64,000 nt of DNA from Flavobacterium ginsenosidimutans (GCF_003254625.1 NZ_QJRJ01000080.1:396111-460110), one strand, 5' to 3'. Shown: positions 32,996 through 41,820, counted from the first letter of the stretch. The notes: generated by a model not told the origin, from the letters alone. Translations and numbers: made by a program.

Positions 32996-34105
32996 TTATG
33001 AAAACATATCTTTTACTTTTTCAAAGAATGATTTCTCTGATTTCTCTGGACTTGGAACAAAATGTTCATCGTTTAAAGCATTTTCAAAGAATTGTTTTTG
33101 TTCTTTATTTAATGTTTTTGGAGTCCAAACGTTTACATGAACCAGTAAATCTCCGTTTCCGTAACCATTTAAACTTGGAATTCCTTTTCCTTTTAATCTT
33201 AAGATTTTTCCCGACTGAATTCCTTCTTCTAATTTAATACGAACTTTTCCGTTGATTGCTTCAATATCTTTTGAAACTCCCAAAACTGCTTCAGGGAAAC
33301 TGATATATAAATCGAAATGAATATTTTCACCTTCACGCTTCAAGAATTCATGCTCAACTTCTTCAATCGCTACAATTAAATCTCCTGGAATACTATTTCC
33401 TGGAGCGTCGTTACCTTTGTTAGCAACTTTTAACTGCATTCCGTCAACAACTCCTGCAGGAATTTTGATTGATACTGTTTCGTCTTCTTGAACCATTCCC
33501 TGAGCATCTGCCTCAGAAGGTCTTTTATCTAAAATCTGACCAGAACCACCACAAGTAGGACAAGTTGACGCAGATTGCATTCTTCCTAAAATGGTATTGG
33601 TTACACGCATTACTTGTCCTTGACCATTACAAGTCGTACAAGTTTTATACGTTACGCCTTTTGCCTGAACTTTACGTTTTACTTTTACTTTCTTCTCAAC
33701 TCCATTTGCAATTTCTTCTAAAGTCAATTTAACTTTAATTCGAAGATTGCTTCCTTTAGCACGACGAGGACCTCCGCCTCCGCCTCCGAAACCGCCAAAT
33801 CCGCCACCAAAAATATCACCAAACTGGCTAAAAATGTCATCCATGTTCATACCGCCATGACCACCGCCAAATCCGCCAGAACCATCAAATGCTTGATGAC
33901 CGTATTGATCGTATTTCGCTTTTTTCTGCGGATCACTTAAAACTTCGTAAGCTTCTGCCGCCAATTTGAAGTTTTCTTCTGCCTCTTTGTCGCCTGGGTT
34001 TTTATCAGGGTGGTATTTAAGCGCACTTTTTCTGTAAGCTTTTTTTATTTCGGCAGCATCAGCATTTTTTGAAATGCCTAGTATTTCGTAAAAATCTTTT
34101 TTCAT
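32996..34105 (-). CDS. dnaJ: Chaperone DnaJ with reduced zinc-finger domain
   Basis: Protein of 369 residues. J-domain with H32-P-D; Gly-rich linker (about 74-113); then a zinc-finger region with only two CxxCxGxG motifs, CTTCNGQG (156-163) and CPTCGGSG (182-189). Those match repeats 2 and 3; repeats 1 and 4 are replaced by KVQAKGVTYKT and PSEADAQGMVQ. C-terminal beta domains follow. It partners DnaK in protein folding and is co-transcribed with grpE (69 bases upstream), with a terminator after it. Confidence 0.95.
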   Translation of the reverse strand: MKKDFYEILGISKNADAAEIKKAYRKSALKYHPDKNPGDKEAEENFKLAAEAYEVLSDPQKKAKYDQYGHQAFDGSGGFGGGHGGMNMDDIFSQFGDIFGGGFGGFGGGGGGPRRAKGSNLRIKVKLTLEEIANGVEKKVKVKRKVQAKGVTYKTCTTCNGQGQVMRVTNTILGRMQSASTCPTCGGSGQILDKRPSEADAQGMVQEDETVSIKIPAGVVDGMQLKVANKGNDAPGNSIPGDLIVAIEEVEHEFLKREGENIHFDLYISFPEAVLGVSKDIEAINGKVRIKLEEGIQSGKILRLKGKGIPSLNGYGNGDLLVHVNVWTPKTLNKEQKQFFENALNDEHFVPSPEKSEKSFFEKVKDMFS

Positions 34106-34116
34106 AATTAGGTTTA

Positions 34117-34152
34117 AATTCCAAAATCTAAAATTCTAAAATCCAAAATTGG
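34117..34152 (+). repeat. CCAAAATCTAAAATT repeat between grpE and dnaJ
   Basis: Tandem ATCTAAAATT and ATCCAAAATT words; only one arm, in contrast to the other elements. Related to the TTTTAGATT family. Confidence 0.55.
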
Positions 34153-34174
34153 AGCCAGAATTTTTATTTGCTTT

Positions 34175-34753
34175 TTAGTTTCCAACTACAACTTTAGGGA
34201 AACGAATGATTTTGTCTCCTAATTTGTATCCTTTTTCAATAACATCAACAATTTTCCCTTTTAATTTGTCAGACGGAGCTGGAATTTGGGTAATTGCTTC
34301 AGCAACATCAGCATTGAAAGCATCTCCTGCTTGAATTTCAACTTGCTCTAAACCTTTAGAAACTAAAGTGCTTTTCAATTTTTCATGAATCAACTCAACA
34401 CCTTTTTTCAAATTTTCATCATCAGACTTGTTGATTTCTACTGTCGCTCTGTCAAAATCATCTAAAACTGGAAGCATCGCCAATAAAACTTCTTGGTTTG
34501 CCGTTTTAAATAATTCAAGACGCTCTTTTGAAGTTCTTTTTTTGTAATTTTCAAATTCAGCAAATAATCTCAAAAACTTATCTTTTTCGTGAGCCAAGTC
34601 TTTAGCTAATTGCTCCTCAACACTTAATTCTTCAACAATTAACTGCTCTCCGTTGGCATTGTTCTCTAACGTTACATCGTCTAATTCCTGATCGAATTCT
34701 GTATTTTCCGTAGTCATATTACTTTTATTTTTAAAAATATTCTTAAACTTCAT
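34175..34753 (-). CDS. grpE: Nucleotide-exchange factor GrpE
   Basis: Protein of 192 residues. It releases ADP from DnaK. The N-terminal acidic segment is followed by a long coiled coil (VEEQLAKDLAHEKDKFLRLFAEFENYKKRTSKERLELFKTANQEVL) and the C-terminal beta wing (ITQIPAPSDKLKGKIVDVIEKGYKLGDKIIRFPKVVV). First gene of the grpE-dnaJ operon, with a good promoter upstream. Confidence 0.95.
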   Translation of the reverse strand: MKFKNIFKNKSNMTTENTEFDQELDDVTLENNANGEQLIVEELSVEEQLAKDLAHEKDKFLRLFAEFENYKKRTSKERLELFKTANQEVLLAMLPVLDDFDRATVEINKSDDENLKKGVELIHEKLKSTLVSKGLEQVEIQAGDAFNADVAEAITQIPAPSDKLKGKIVDVIEKGYKLGDKIIRFPKVVVGN

Positions 34754-34776
34754 TTTTATTTCTTTCTGTTAGATTG

Positions 34777-34808
34777 CAAAAGTACTGCCAAATCTTTTAA
34801 AATGTCAA
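34777..34808 (-). promoter_or_regulatory. Predicted grpE-dnaJ promoter
   Basis: On the minus strand TTG (in TTTGACA) is at 34808-34806 and TACTTTTG at 34784-34777, with a 21-base spacer. Both elements match the Bacteroidota sigma-A consensus; the grpE ATG follows after 24 bases. Confidence 0.62.
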
Positions 34809-34901
34809 ATTGTCACTTTATTAATTATGAGACTTTTAAAAAACGAAATAGGCTCATTAAAATTTAATACAATTTTAAGACTATTACGTTATAGTTTATT
34901 T

Positions 34902-34909
34902 TATCTTTG
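34902..34909 (+). promoter_or_regulatory. Predicted promoter of the candidate small RNA
   Basis: TATCTTTG matches TAnnTTTG; no clear -33 element. Transcription would begin near 34915. Confidence 0.4.
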
Positions 34910-34914
34910 ATAGC

Positions 34915-35039
34915 GTAAAAACATAAATTATTACACCAAAAATTGAATTTAAGGGTTGGCTTCGGCCTCAAAATAATTATTAATTCAAATTTACCTTATA
35001 TTAAAAAAAGCTTCGCCTATAGAGACGAAGCTTTTTTTT
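34915..35039 (+). ncRNA. Candidate small RNA of about 125 bases
   Basis: A promoter box ends at 34909. The transcript would hold GGC-TTCG-GCC (a UUCG tetraloop hairpin near 34955-34970), enclosed by TTGAATT with AATTCAA, and then the terminator at 35003-35039. No protein gene on this strand lies between 34915 and 37192, so the terminator needs an RNA of its own. No known family is recognised. Confidence 0.45.
35003..35039 (+). terminator. Rho-independent terminator of the candidate small RNA
   Basis: AAAAAAAGCTTCG and CGAAGCTTTTTTT form a 13-base stem with a ten-base loop; T run on the plus strand. Confidence 0.85.
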
Positions 35040-35094
35040 ATGCTTTCTTCATCTTTGGATTAATGACAAAACCTTAATATAAGGAAAAAAAATT

Positions 35095-35200
35095 AACGCA
35101 AAGAACGCAAAGTTTTTTTCATTCTTAAGCTTTTATAGAAAAGACAAAGTTCGCAAAGCATTTATAAAATATAGCTTTGCGAACTTTGCGCTTTGTGATA
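35095..35200 (+). repeat. GCAAAG-family inverted repeat
   Basis: Words AACGCAAAGAACGCAAAG and AAAGTTCGCAAAGCATTTAT, then the complement TAGCTTTGCGAACTTTGCG. It occupies the spacer between the candidate RNA and the tRNA. Confidence 0.8.
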
Positions 35201-35215
35201 AAAAATATTTTATTG

Positions 35216-35286
35216 CACGGGCGGAGGGATTCGAACCCCCATCAACGGTTTTGGAGACCGCTATTCTACCCTTGAACTACGCCCGT
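35216..35286 (-). tRNA. tRNA-Trp (anticodon CCA)
   Basis: Minus strand. The seven-base acceptor stem ACGGGCG pairs with CGCCCGT, discriminator G. The anticodon loop CTCCAAA gives anticodon CCA (reads UGG). The T loop GGTTCGAATCC is canonical. CCA is not encoded. Length 71 bases. Confidence 0.96.
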
Positions 35287-35430
35287 AACTTAAGGTCGGC
35301 AAATTAAGAGTTTTTTTTCTTCTCCAGCAACTATTTCGGGCAGAGATTTTAAAAGAAAATCCTTTAAATCTGCGGAATCTAAAGCAAAAACTTTTATCCC
35401 AGATAGTTAGCTTGGCAAAGTATTTTTAAT

Positions 35431-35517
35431 ATTTCACGCAGATTTATAAAGATTAAAGCAGATTTACTTTTTTTAATCAAGTTAGATCTGCTCCAATCTG
35501 CAGAATCTGCGTGAAAT
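35431..35517 (+). repeat. CGCAGATT-family inverted repeat
   Basis: ATTTCACGCAGATT (35431-35444) and AATCTGCGTGAAAT (35504-35517) are perfect complements. In between are AAGATTAAAGCAGATT and its partial complements. It lies between the tRNA and hisS. Confidence 0.85.
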
Positions 35518-35527
35518 AAAAATTTAA

Positions 35528-36955
35528 TTATGCCTGTAAAGCCTTCTTCAACCCTTCGAAATCAACAGAAACTTGTTCTCCTGTCACTAAATTTTTAAGC
35601 GCATAAGAATTTGACGTGATTTCTTGATCTCCAACCAATACTGCAAACGGAATTAAACGTTTGTCTGCATATTGAAATTGTTTTCCAACTTTCACATTGT
35701 CAGGATACAATTCTACTTTTATATTTTCTTTTCTTAATTTCTGAATTGCCTGAGAAGCATACAAAGCTTCTTTATCTCCAAAATTCAAAAACAATGCTTT
35801 AGAAGTCGCCGCAACTGTTTCTGGAAATAATTGTAATTCTTCTAAAACTAGATAAATTCTATCCAATCCAAAAGATATTCCGACACCACTCATATTTTTT
35901 AAACCAAAAATCCCCGTCAAATCGTCGTATCTTCCGCCACCTCCGATTGAACCCATAGCAACTGTTTTTGGAGCTGCAACTTCAAAAATTGCTCCTGTAT
36001 AATAATTTAAACCGCGAGCTAAAGTCACATCTAAATCTAAAATCGCAGTAGAAAGTCCTAATTCAGCAACATTATCACATATAAATTTAAGCTCTTCAAC
36101 ACCTTTCATTCCTTCCTCAGAAGATGACAATAATTCTGAAAGCTGTGCAATTTTGTCTGCAAAAGTTCCTGAAAAACTGAAAAGTGGCTGTACTTTTACT
36201 AAAGCATCTTCAGCAATTCCTTTTTCGATCATTTCATTTTTAACGCCGTCTTCTCCAATTTTATCCAATTTATCAAGAGCAACCGTAAAATCAATTAATT
36301 TATCTGAAGCGCCAATTACTTCTGCAATTCCAGATAAAATTTTTCTGTTATTAATTTTAATCGTTACGCCTTCCAAACCTAAAGCTGTAAAAACAGTATC
36401 GTATAATTGAACTAATTCTACTTCTTGCCATAAAGATTTTGAACCAACAACGTCGGCATCGCATTGAAAAAATTCTCTAAAACGCCCTTTTTGCGGATTA
36501 TCAGCTCTCCAAACTGGTTGGATTTGATATCTTTTAAAAGGAAATTCAATTTCGCTTTGGTGCTGTACCACATATCTTGCAAACGGAACTGTCAAATCGT
36601 AACGCAAAGCTTTTTCAGAAATTTTTCCTGTGAATTTATTTAATTCAATTCTTTGCTCTAAAGTAATTTTCTCAGCAGAATTTAATTGTAATTCTTCAAT
36701 TGATTCTGGCAATTCAATTTTACTTTTATTGTAGAAAAAGTTTCCAGAATTTAAAATTTTAAAAATCAGACGATCTCCTTCTTCTCCATATTTCCCCATT
36801 AAGGTGTCTGAATTTTCAAACGAAGGCGTTTCGATTGGCTGAAAACCAAATTTCTCGAAATTAGCTTTTATAGTCTGAATAATATATTGACGTTTTGACA
36901 CCTCTGCTGGTGAAAAATCTCTTGTCCCTTTTGGTATACTTGGTTTTGAAGCCAT
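35528..36955 (-). CDS. hisS: Histidyl-tRNA synthetase
   Basis: Protein of 475 residues. Class II motif 2 appears as FQCDADVVG preceded by QPVWRADNPQKGRFREF; the histidine-specific loop is ALDKLDKIGEDG and LARGLNYYTGAIFEV, and motif 3 is GVGISFGLDRIYLVL. The C-terminal anticodon-binding domain (KALFLNFGDKEALYASQAIQKLRKENIKVELYPDNVKVGKQFQYADKRLIPFAVLVG) is complete. It charges tRNA-His. Minus strand, monocistronic. Confidence 0.97.
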   Translation of the reverse strand: MASKPSIPKGTRDFSPAEVSKRQYIIQTIKANFEKFGFQPIETPSFENSDTLMGKYGEEGDRLIFKILNSGNFFYNKSKIELPESIEELQLNSAEKITLEQRIELNKFTGKISEKALRYDLTVPFARYVVQHQSEIEFPFKRYQIQPVWRADNPQKGRFREFFQCDADVVGSKSLWQEVELVQLYDTVFTALGLEGVTIKINNRKILSGIAEVIGASDKLIDFTVALDKLDKIGEDGVKNEMIEKGIAEDALVKVQPLFSFSGTFADKIAQLSELLSSSEEGMKGVEELKFICDNVAELGLSTAILDLDVTLARGLNYYTGAIFEVAAPKTVAMGSIGGGGRYDDLTGIFGLKNMSGVGISFGLDRIYLVLEELQLFPETVAATSKALFLNFGDKEALYASQAIQKLRKENIKVELYPDNVKVGKQFQYADKRLIPFAVLVGDQEITSNSYALKNLVTGEQVSVDFEGLKKALQA

Positions 36956-36963
36956 CTTTTTTA

Positions 36964-37000
36964 TTTTAGATTGTTGATTTTAGATTTTAGATTGTTTCAA
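36964..37000 (+). repeat. TTTTAGATT-family repeat 2
   Basis: Tandem TTTTAGATTGTTGATTTTAG words immediately upstream of hisS. 36964-36986 is identical to 31836-31858. Confidence 0.75.
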
Positions 37001-37191
37001 TCTTTATCTAAAAACCTTATGATGTTAATTTATTTCTAGATTTTTTAGATTGTCAGTTCTTTAGACTTTCGACTTTAAAACTTTCCAACCTTCGCCTTAT
37101 TAAGTCTGCAAATATCTTACTTTTTAAAATAAATAATAACACTTCGAAAACAAACTTGTAACAAAAAACGTATTTTCGTGACAAATTGGTC

Positions 37192-38436
37192 ATGATGCTA
37201 AAATTATTTAAAGAAAATATCCGAATTGCATTTGGTTCTATCAAAACACAATTGCTGCGTACTATTCTTACCGTTTTAATTATTGCCATCGGTATTACCG
37301 CTTTGGTTGGAATTTTGACTGTTGTTACAGCACTTGAAAATACCGTTTCAACCAATTTTGCTTCGATGGGAGCTAATACTTTCAATATTAATCAATACGA
37401 AAATAACCTTAAAAATCGTGGCGGAAACGAACGCGAAATCATAAACCCAATTATTTCTTATCCAGAAGCGGTTGCTTTTAAAAATAAATATAAATATCCT
37501 TTTACGGAGACTTCACTTTCTTTTACAGCAACCTCAAAAGCCGAAGTAAAATATTTAGACACCAAAACTGATCCAGAAATTACAGTACTTGGAGTTGACG
37601 AACATTTTATTTCGAATTCTGGTTTAGAAACTACTTTAGGTCGTTCATTCAATCAATTCGATATTGAAAACAATACTTATTCTTGTATCGTAGGTTCTGA
37701 TTTCGAAAAGGGCCTATTAAAAGACCTAAACCCTATTGATAAAATAATTTCAATTCGAGGCGCTCGATTTAAAGTTATTGGTGTCTTAAAAGAAAAAGGA
37801 TCAACTTTTGGAAACAGCCAGGATTTGCGCGTTTTAATTCCAATTCAAGTAGCGCGTTCCTTATTTACGGCACCAAACATTAATTATACGATAAGCGTAA
37901 TGGTTTCCAAGAAAGAAGTTTTAGACGAAGCCATAGACAATGCGACAAGCACAATGCGAAGAGTTCGTAAATTAAGTCCTGTCCGCGATAATAATTTTGG
38001 AATTGGCCGAAGCGATGATTTGATTAACCGAATTCTAAGCATAACTCAATATCTAGGAATAGCAGCATGGACTATATCTGTCATCACAATTTTAGGATCT
38101 TCAATCGCCTTAATGAATATTATGGTTGTTTCGGTTACAGAACGTACTCGCGAAATTGGTGTTCGTAAAGCTTTGGGAGCAAAAAGATCAACTGTTGCTT
38201 TTCAGTTTTTTATAGAAACTTTATTGATCGGACAAATTGGAGGTTTGGTTGGAATCCTTTTAGGAATCCTCCTTGGTTTTGCCATTGCAACGGCCATGAG
38301 TTTTGTTTTTGTGATTCCGTGGATGGCTATTTTTGCCGCTTTTGGAACAAGTTTTTGTGTTGCGCTAGTTTCTGGTTTATATCCCGCAATTAAAGCCTCA
38401 AAATTAGATCCTATTGAAGCTTTGCGTTATGAATAA
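37192..38436 (+). CDS. MacB-like ABC transporter permease
   Basis: Start set at ATG 37192, although an in-frame TTG lies six bases upstream. The 414-residue protein has one N-terminal helix (TILTVLIIAIGITALVGILTVVTAL), a periplasmic MacB_PCD domain (about 50-255), and three C-terminal helices of the FtsX fold with NIMVVSVTERTREIGVRKALGAK between them. It is a permease without ATPase; its ATPase would be elsewhere. MacB systems pump lipoproteins, toxins or peptides mechanically across the periplasm. Confidence 0.9.
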   Translation: MMLKLFKENIRIAFGSIKTQLLRTILTVLIIAIGITALVGILTVVTALENTVSTNFASMGANTFNINQYENNLKNRGGNEREIINPIISYPEAVAFKNKYKYPFTETSLSFTATSKAEVKYLDTKTDPEITVLGVDEHFISNSGLETTLGRSFNQFDIENNTYSCIVGSDFEKGLLKDLNPIDKIISIRGARFKVIGVLKEKGSTFGNSQDLRVLIPIQVARSLFTAPNINYTISVMVSKKEVLDEAIDNATSTMRRVRKLSPVRDNNFGIGRSDDLINRILSITQYLGIAAWTISVITILGSSIALMNIMVVSVTERTREIGVRKALGAKRSTVAFQFFIETLLIGQIGGLVGILLGILLGFAIATAMSFVFVIPWMAIFAAFGTSFCVALVSGLYPAIKASKLDPIEALRYE

Positions 38437-38491
38437 TTTTTAGTCGCAGTTTTCAGTTAATATATCTGAAAACTGAGACCGAGACTAAAAA
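38437..38491 (+). repeat. CAGTCTCAG-family inverted repeat 4
   Basis: TTTTTAGTCGCAGTTTTCAG and CTGAAAACTGAGACCGAGAC are imperfect complements around a nine-base loop, at the convergent junction with prmC; it may act as terminator. Confidence 0.8.
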
Positions 38492-38492
38492 C

Positions 38493-39347
38493 TTAAATAT
38501 TCCCTTTTATCATACGATCGTTATCGTAAATATCTTTTCGAAGTTCAACATTTTTGAAATTCATATTTTCTAATAAATCGATCATTTCCTTTCCAAGATA
38601 TTGATTGATTTCAAAATATAATTTCCCACTTTTCTGAAGTCCGTTTTTCGATAGAGAAGCAATTTTTCTATAAAAAATCAATGGATCAGTATCTTCTACA
38701 AAAAGCGCTAAATGCGGTTCGTAATCCAAAACATTCTTTTTGATTTCTACTTTTTCTAAATTTCGAACGTACGGCGGATTTGAAACTATAATATCAAACT
38801 GACACGTAAATTCTTCTGTTTCCAAAATATTCAGAAACATAAAAGTAACGTCGACATTATTTTTTAAAGCGTTTCTTTTTGCGGTTTCAATTGCTTTTTT
38901 AGAAACATCAATTCCAAAAACTTCTGCGTTCGGAAGATTCTTTGCCAGAGAAATAGCAATACAGCCAGTTCCCGTACCAATATCTAGAATTCTTATTTTT
39001 TTGTTTTTAGCAGGACTTGTATTTTCGTTAATAATCCATTCGACCAATTCTTCTGTTTCAGGCCTCGGAATCAAAACATTTTCATTTACTTCAAAATCCA
39101 AACCATAAAAATTAGTTTTCCCAAGTAAATATTGAATCGGAACTTCTTTTTTAAGCTGTTTTAACAACTCATCCCATATCACAAAATCATTCTCATCAAA
39201 AACCAATTCATGATTTAACGCTAAATCAATCTGGCGAAGTTTATGTTTATCCTCAAGAATCAAATAAAAAAAGCTCTCTGCTTCGTACGCATCGTAAAAA
39301 GGAGATAATTCTTTAATAAACTGAGTACGATATTGTTTAATTTTCAT
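38493..39347 (-). CDS. prmC: Peptide chain release factor N5-glutamine methyltransferase
   Basis: Start set at ATG 39347 (MKIKQYRTQFIKEL), the typical PrmC start; a longer frame from 39398 adds 17 unlike residues. The 284-residue protein has the N-terminal helical domain, the SAM-binding motif ILDIGTGTGCIAISLAK, and the substrate motif VSNPPYV. It methylates the Gln of the GGQ motif of RF1 and RF2. It follows a GNAT gene on the same strand. Confidence 0.93.
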   Translation of the reverse strand: MKIKQYRTQFIKELSPFYDAYEAESFFYLILEDKHKLRQIDLALNHELVFDENDFVIWDELLKQLKKEVPIQYLLGKTNFYGLDFEVNENVLIPRPETEELVEWIINENTSPAKNKKIRILDIGTGTGCIAISLAKNLPNAEVFGIDVSKKAIETAKRNALKNNVDVTFMFLNILETEEFTCQFDIIVSNPPYVRNLEKVEIKKNVLDYEPHLALFVEDTDPLIFYRKIASLSKNGLQKSGKLYFEINQYLGKEMIDLLENMNFKNVELRKDIYDNDRMIKGNI

Positions 39348-39432
39348 TTTTATTTTTTGAGCATTTATATCAGCCAAAAACTGACATTCATCTTTCAATA
39401 AGTCTTGCTGTTTTAAATTTGTTACATTAAAA

Positions 39433-39918
39433 TTACAAAACTTTCAGCATCCATATAGGGCAAGAACAATGCCCTGTATTTCCCATTGGCGCGTCCAAAT
39501 ATTCAAAACCAGATTTTTTGTACAACTTTTGTGCGGCATGCATAAAAGGCATTGTTTCGATATAACATTTTTCAAAACCAAAAAATCTTGCTTGTTCTAA
39601 ACATTTGTCCATCATTTTTGATCCAATTCCTAAACCTCTTGTTTTTGGCAGAAAATACATTTTCTGCAATTCACATATTTTAGGATCTCCATTTTCTAAA
39701 GGCGCAATTCCAGCACAGCCCACAATTTCTCCGTCACTTTCAACAACAAAATATGCCGATTGGGGTTTGGCATATTCTTCAAACATCAAATCCAAGTAAG
39801 GATCTTCATATGCTGTTCCTACTTTTGGAATTTCCATTTCATCAAAAACCGATCTTATCAAACTTGCAACTGCTTGATTATCTTCTTTTTTAATTGCTCT
39901 TATAAGCCAATTTACCAT
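39433..39918 (-). CDS. GNAT-family N-acetyltransferase
   Basis: Protein of 161 residues. The acetyl-CoA-binding motif A is LQKMYFLPKTRGLGIGSKMMDKCLEQA (R-G-x-G-I-G). Domain start WLIRAIKKEDNQAVASLIRSVF is typical of single-domain GNATs. Substrate not known. A TACTTTTG box lies 28-35 bases upstream. Confidence 0.88.
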   Translation of the reverse strand: MVNWLIRAIKKEDNQAVASLIRSVFDEMEIPKVGTAYEDPYLDLMFEEYAKPQSAYFVVESDGEIVGCAGIAPLENGDPKICELQKMYFLPKTRGLGIGSKMMDKCLEQARFFGFEKCYIETMPFMHAAQKLYKKSGFEYLDAPMGNTGHCSCPIWMLKVL

Positions 39919-39945
39919 TTTTTTTATTCTAAATCATTATAAATA

Positions 39946-39953
39946 CAAAAGTA
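39946..39953 (-). promoter_or_regulatory. Predicted promoter -7 box of the GNAT gene
   Basis: TACTTTTG on the minus strand upstream of the ATG at 39918. Confidence 0.45.
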
Positions 39954-40037
39954 AATATACTTTTTTGATAGTATTATAACTATCTGGATTGTTTCACAAC
40001 TTAATGTTTTCGAGTTAGTGATAATCTTAAAATTAAC

Positions 40038-40045
40038 TACTTTTG
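40038..40045 (+). promoter_or_regulatory. Predicted ribD promoter -7 box
   Basis: TACTTTTG ends five bases before the GTG start, so the transcript probably begins at or next to the start codon (leaderless). Confidence 0.5.
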
Positions 40046-40049
40046 CACT

Positions 40050-41096
40050 GTGAATATACATGAAAAATACATAAAACGCTGTATCGAATTGGCACAAAAT
40101 GGGCTAGGAACAACATATCCGAACCCAATGGTCGGAAGCGTAATTGTTTACGATGGTCAAATTATTGGCGAAGGTTGGCATAAAAAAGCTGGCGAGCCGC
40201 ATGCAGAAGTAAATGCTGTTCGTTCTGTAAAAGATAAATCGCTGTTGAAAAAAGCAACTATCTATGTGAGTTTAGAACCTTGCAGCCATTTTGGCAAAAC
40301 ACCTCCTTGTTGCGATTTGATTATTGCAAATGAAATTCCGAATGTTGTTGTCGGAACGGTTGATCCGAATGAAAAAGTAGCTGGAAAAGGAATTTTAAAA
40401 TTAATTGAAGCTGGCGCAAATGTTACAGTTGGAGTCTTAGAAGAGGAGTGCAATGAACTAAATAAGCGTTTTTTTACTTTTCATCAGAAAAAAAGACCTT
40501 ATATCATTTTAAAATGGGCCGAAAGTCAAGACGGATTTTTAGCTCCTGAAAAAGCAATTGATCAAGATAGAAAACCAATTTGGATTACGAATCAATATTC
40601 AAGACAATTGGTTCACAAATGGCGAACTGAAGAACAGGCTATTTTAGTTGGAACACAGACTGTTGTTGATGATAATCCAAAATTAAATGCTCGAGATTGG
40701 AACGGTAACAATCCCGTACGAGTTGTTATCGATCAAAATAATAGAATCGATGAAAACAGTTTTATTTTTGATGATTCTGTGAAAACTTTTATTTTTTCTA
40801 AAGATTCAAAACCATCAAACGAAAACACTCAATTTGAAGTAATTGATTTTAGCAAAAATATCATTTCTCAGATATTGGATGTTTTATATCAAAATCAAAT
40901 TCAATCTATAATAATTGAAGGCGGAAGACAAACGCTCCAATCTTTTATTGATGAAAATCTTTGGGATGAAGCTAGAATTTTTGTTGGAAAAACGAATTTT
41001 CTAAATGGAACAAAAGCTCCAATTATTACAAGAAAAAACAGCACAAAAACTAACATATTAAGCGACGAACTGATACAAATTAGAAATCATGATTAA
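40050..41096 (+). CDS. ribD: Riboflavin biosynthesis deaminase/reductase
   Basis: Protein of 348 residues with two domains. The N-terminal deaminase (1-145) has the zinc site HAEVNAV and PCSHFGKTPPC. The C-terminal reductase (150-348) has YIILKWAESQDGFLA and IIIEGGRQTLQSFI. It converts diaminohydroxyphosphoribosylamino-pyrimidine to the ribitylamino compound in two steps. GTG start by lack of ATG and by homology of NIHEKYIKRCIELAQNGLG. The next HAD gene overlaps its end by eight bases; a HAD phosphatase in this pathway would be welcome, but that is inference. Confidence 0.95.
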   Translation: MNIHEKYIKRCIELAQNGLGTTYPNPMVGSVIVYDGQIIGEGWHKKAGEPHAEVNAVRSVKDKSLLKKATIYVSLEPCSHFGKTPPCCDLIIANEIPNVVVGTVDPNEKVAGKGILKLIEAGANVTVGVLEEECNELNKRFFTFHQKKRPYIILKWAESQDGFLAPEKAIDQDRKPIWITNQYSRQLVHKWRTEEQAILVGTQTVVDDNPKLNARDWNGNNPVRVVIDQNNRIDENSFIFDDSVKTFIFSKDSKPSNENTQFEVIDFSKNIISQILDVLYQNQIQSIIIEGGRQTLQSFIDENLWDEARIFVGKTNFLNGTKAPIITRKNSTKTNILSDELIQIRNHD

Positions 41097-41691
41097 TGCG
41101 ATAATTTTTGACTTTGGAGATATTTTTATCAATTTAGATAAACCTGCCACAATTTCTGGTTTGCAAAAACTTGGAATGAAAGAATGGAACGCTGAATTTG
41201 ACCAACTAAATCTTTCTTTTGAAGTTGGAGCTATTTCACCAGAAGATTTTATAGGAGGTTTTCAAAAACAATTACCAAATGCTTCTAAAGAAGATATTTT
41301 GAGAGCTTGGAATGCAGTTTTAGCAGATTTCCCTTTTTATCGTTTAGAGTTTCTTCTGGAATTATCAAAAAAATATCGCTTGTTTTTATTGAGCAACACC
41401 GATTCTATCCATATCAATACATTTGAAGAAAAAAGCGGTGTTTCTTTCTACAAAGATTTTTATGACTGTTTTGAAAAAGTTTATTTTTCATTTGATATCG
41501 GAATGAGAAAGCCTGATCCGAAAATCTATCAATTTGTTTTAGATCAAAATAATCTAGTTGCTGAAAACACTTTATTTGTTGATGATAAAACAGAGAACAC
41601 AGACAGCGCTTCAGCTTTAGGAATTAAAGTTTGGAATCTTCAAGTTGGAAAAGAAGATGTTGTAGATTTATTCGACAAAGGATTATTATAA
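41089..41691 (+). CDS. HAD-superfamily hydrolase (HAD-IA type)
   Basis: Protein of 200 residues. Motif I AIIFDFGDIFINLD has Asp in the first position, and the second catalytic position reads Asp in DFGD. Motif II LLSNTD, motif III K in GMRKPDPKIY, motif IV FVDDKTENTDSA. Small helical cap as in YihX. Overlaps ribD by eight bases, so it is translationally coupled; it may dephosphorylate the riboflavin intermediate 5-amino-6-ribitylamino-uracil phosphate, but evidence is only context. Confidence 0.88.
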   Translation: MINAIIFDFGDIFINLDKPATISGLQKLGMKEWNAEFDQLNLSFEVGAISPEDFIGGFQKQLPNASKEDILRAWNAVLADFPFYRLEFLLELSKKYRLFLLSNTDSIHINTFEEKSGVSFYKDFYDCFEKVYFSFDIGMRKPDPKIYQFVLDQNNLVAENTLFVDDKTENTDSASALGIKVWNLQVGKEDVVDLFDKGLL

Positions 41692-41719
41692 AGCATTTTA
41701 ATTCTTTTAAAAAATATTC

Positions 41720-41798
41720 AGCCACAGATTAAAGGATTTTCACAGATTTATTATGTGAGCAAAAGAAAAATCCTTTTTAATTCTTTTAATCTGTGGCT
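41720..41798 (+). repeat. AGCCACAGATT-family inverted repeat
   Basis: AGCCACAGATTAAA (41720-41733) and TTTAATCTGTGGCT (41785-41798) are perfect complements; AAAGGATTTT and AAAAATCCTTTTT pair inside. A half-copy with similar wording lies at 13919-13948. Confidence 0.85.
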
Positions 41799-41820
41799 AA
41801 AAAAATATAAACCTTTACAA

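Noticed and set aside
37021..37185. Minus-strand ORF of 110 codons ending at 37053 and overlapping the MacB-like permease start
   Set aside because: Its sequence is the antisense of conserved permease codons, so it is a shadow.
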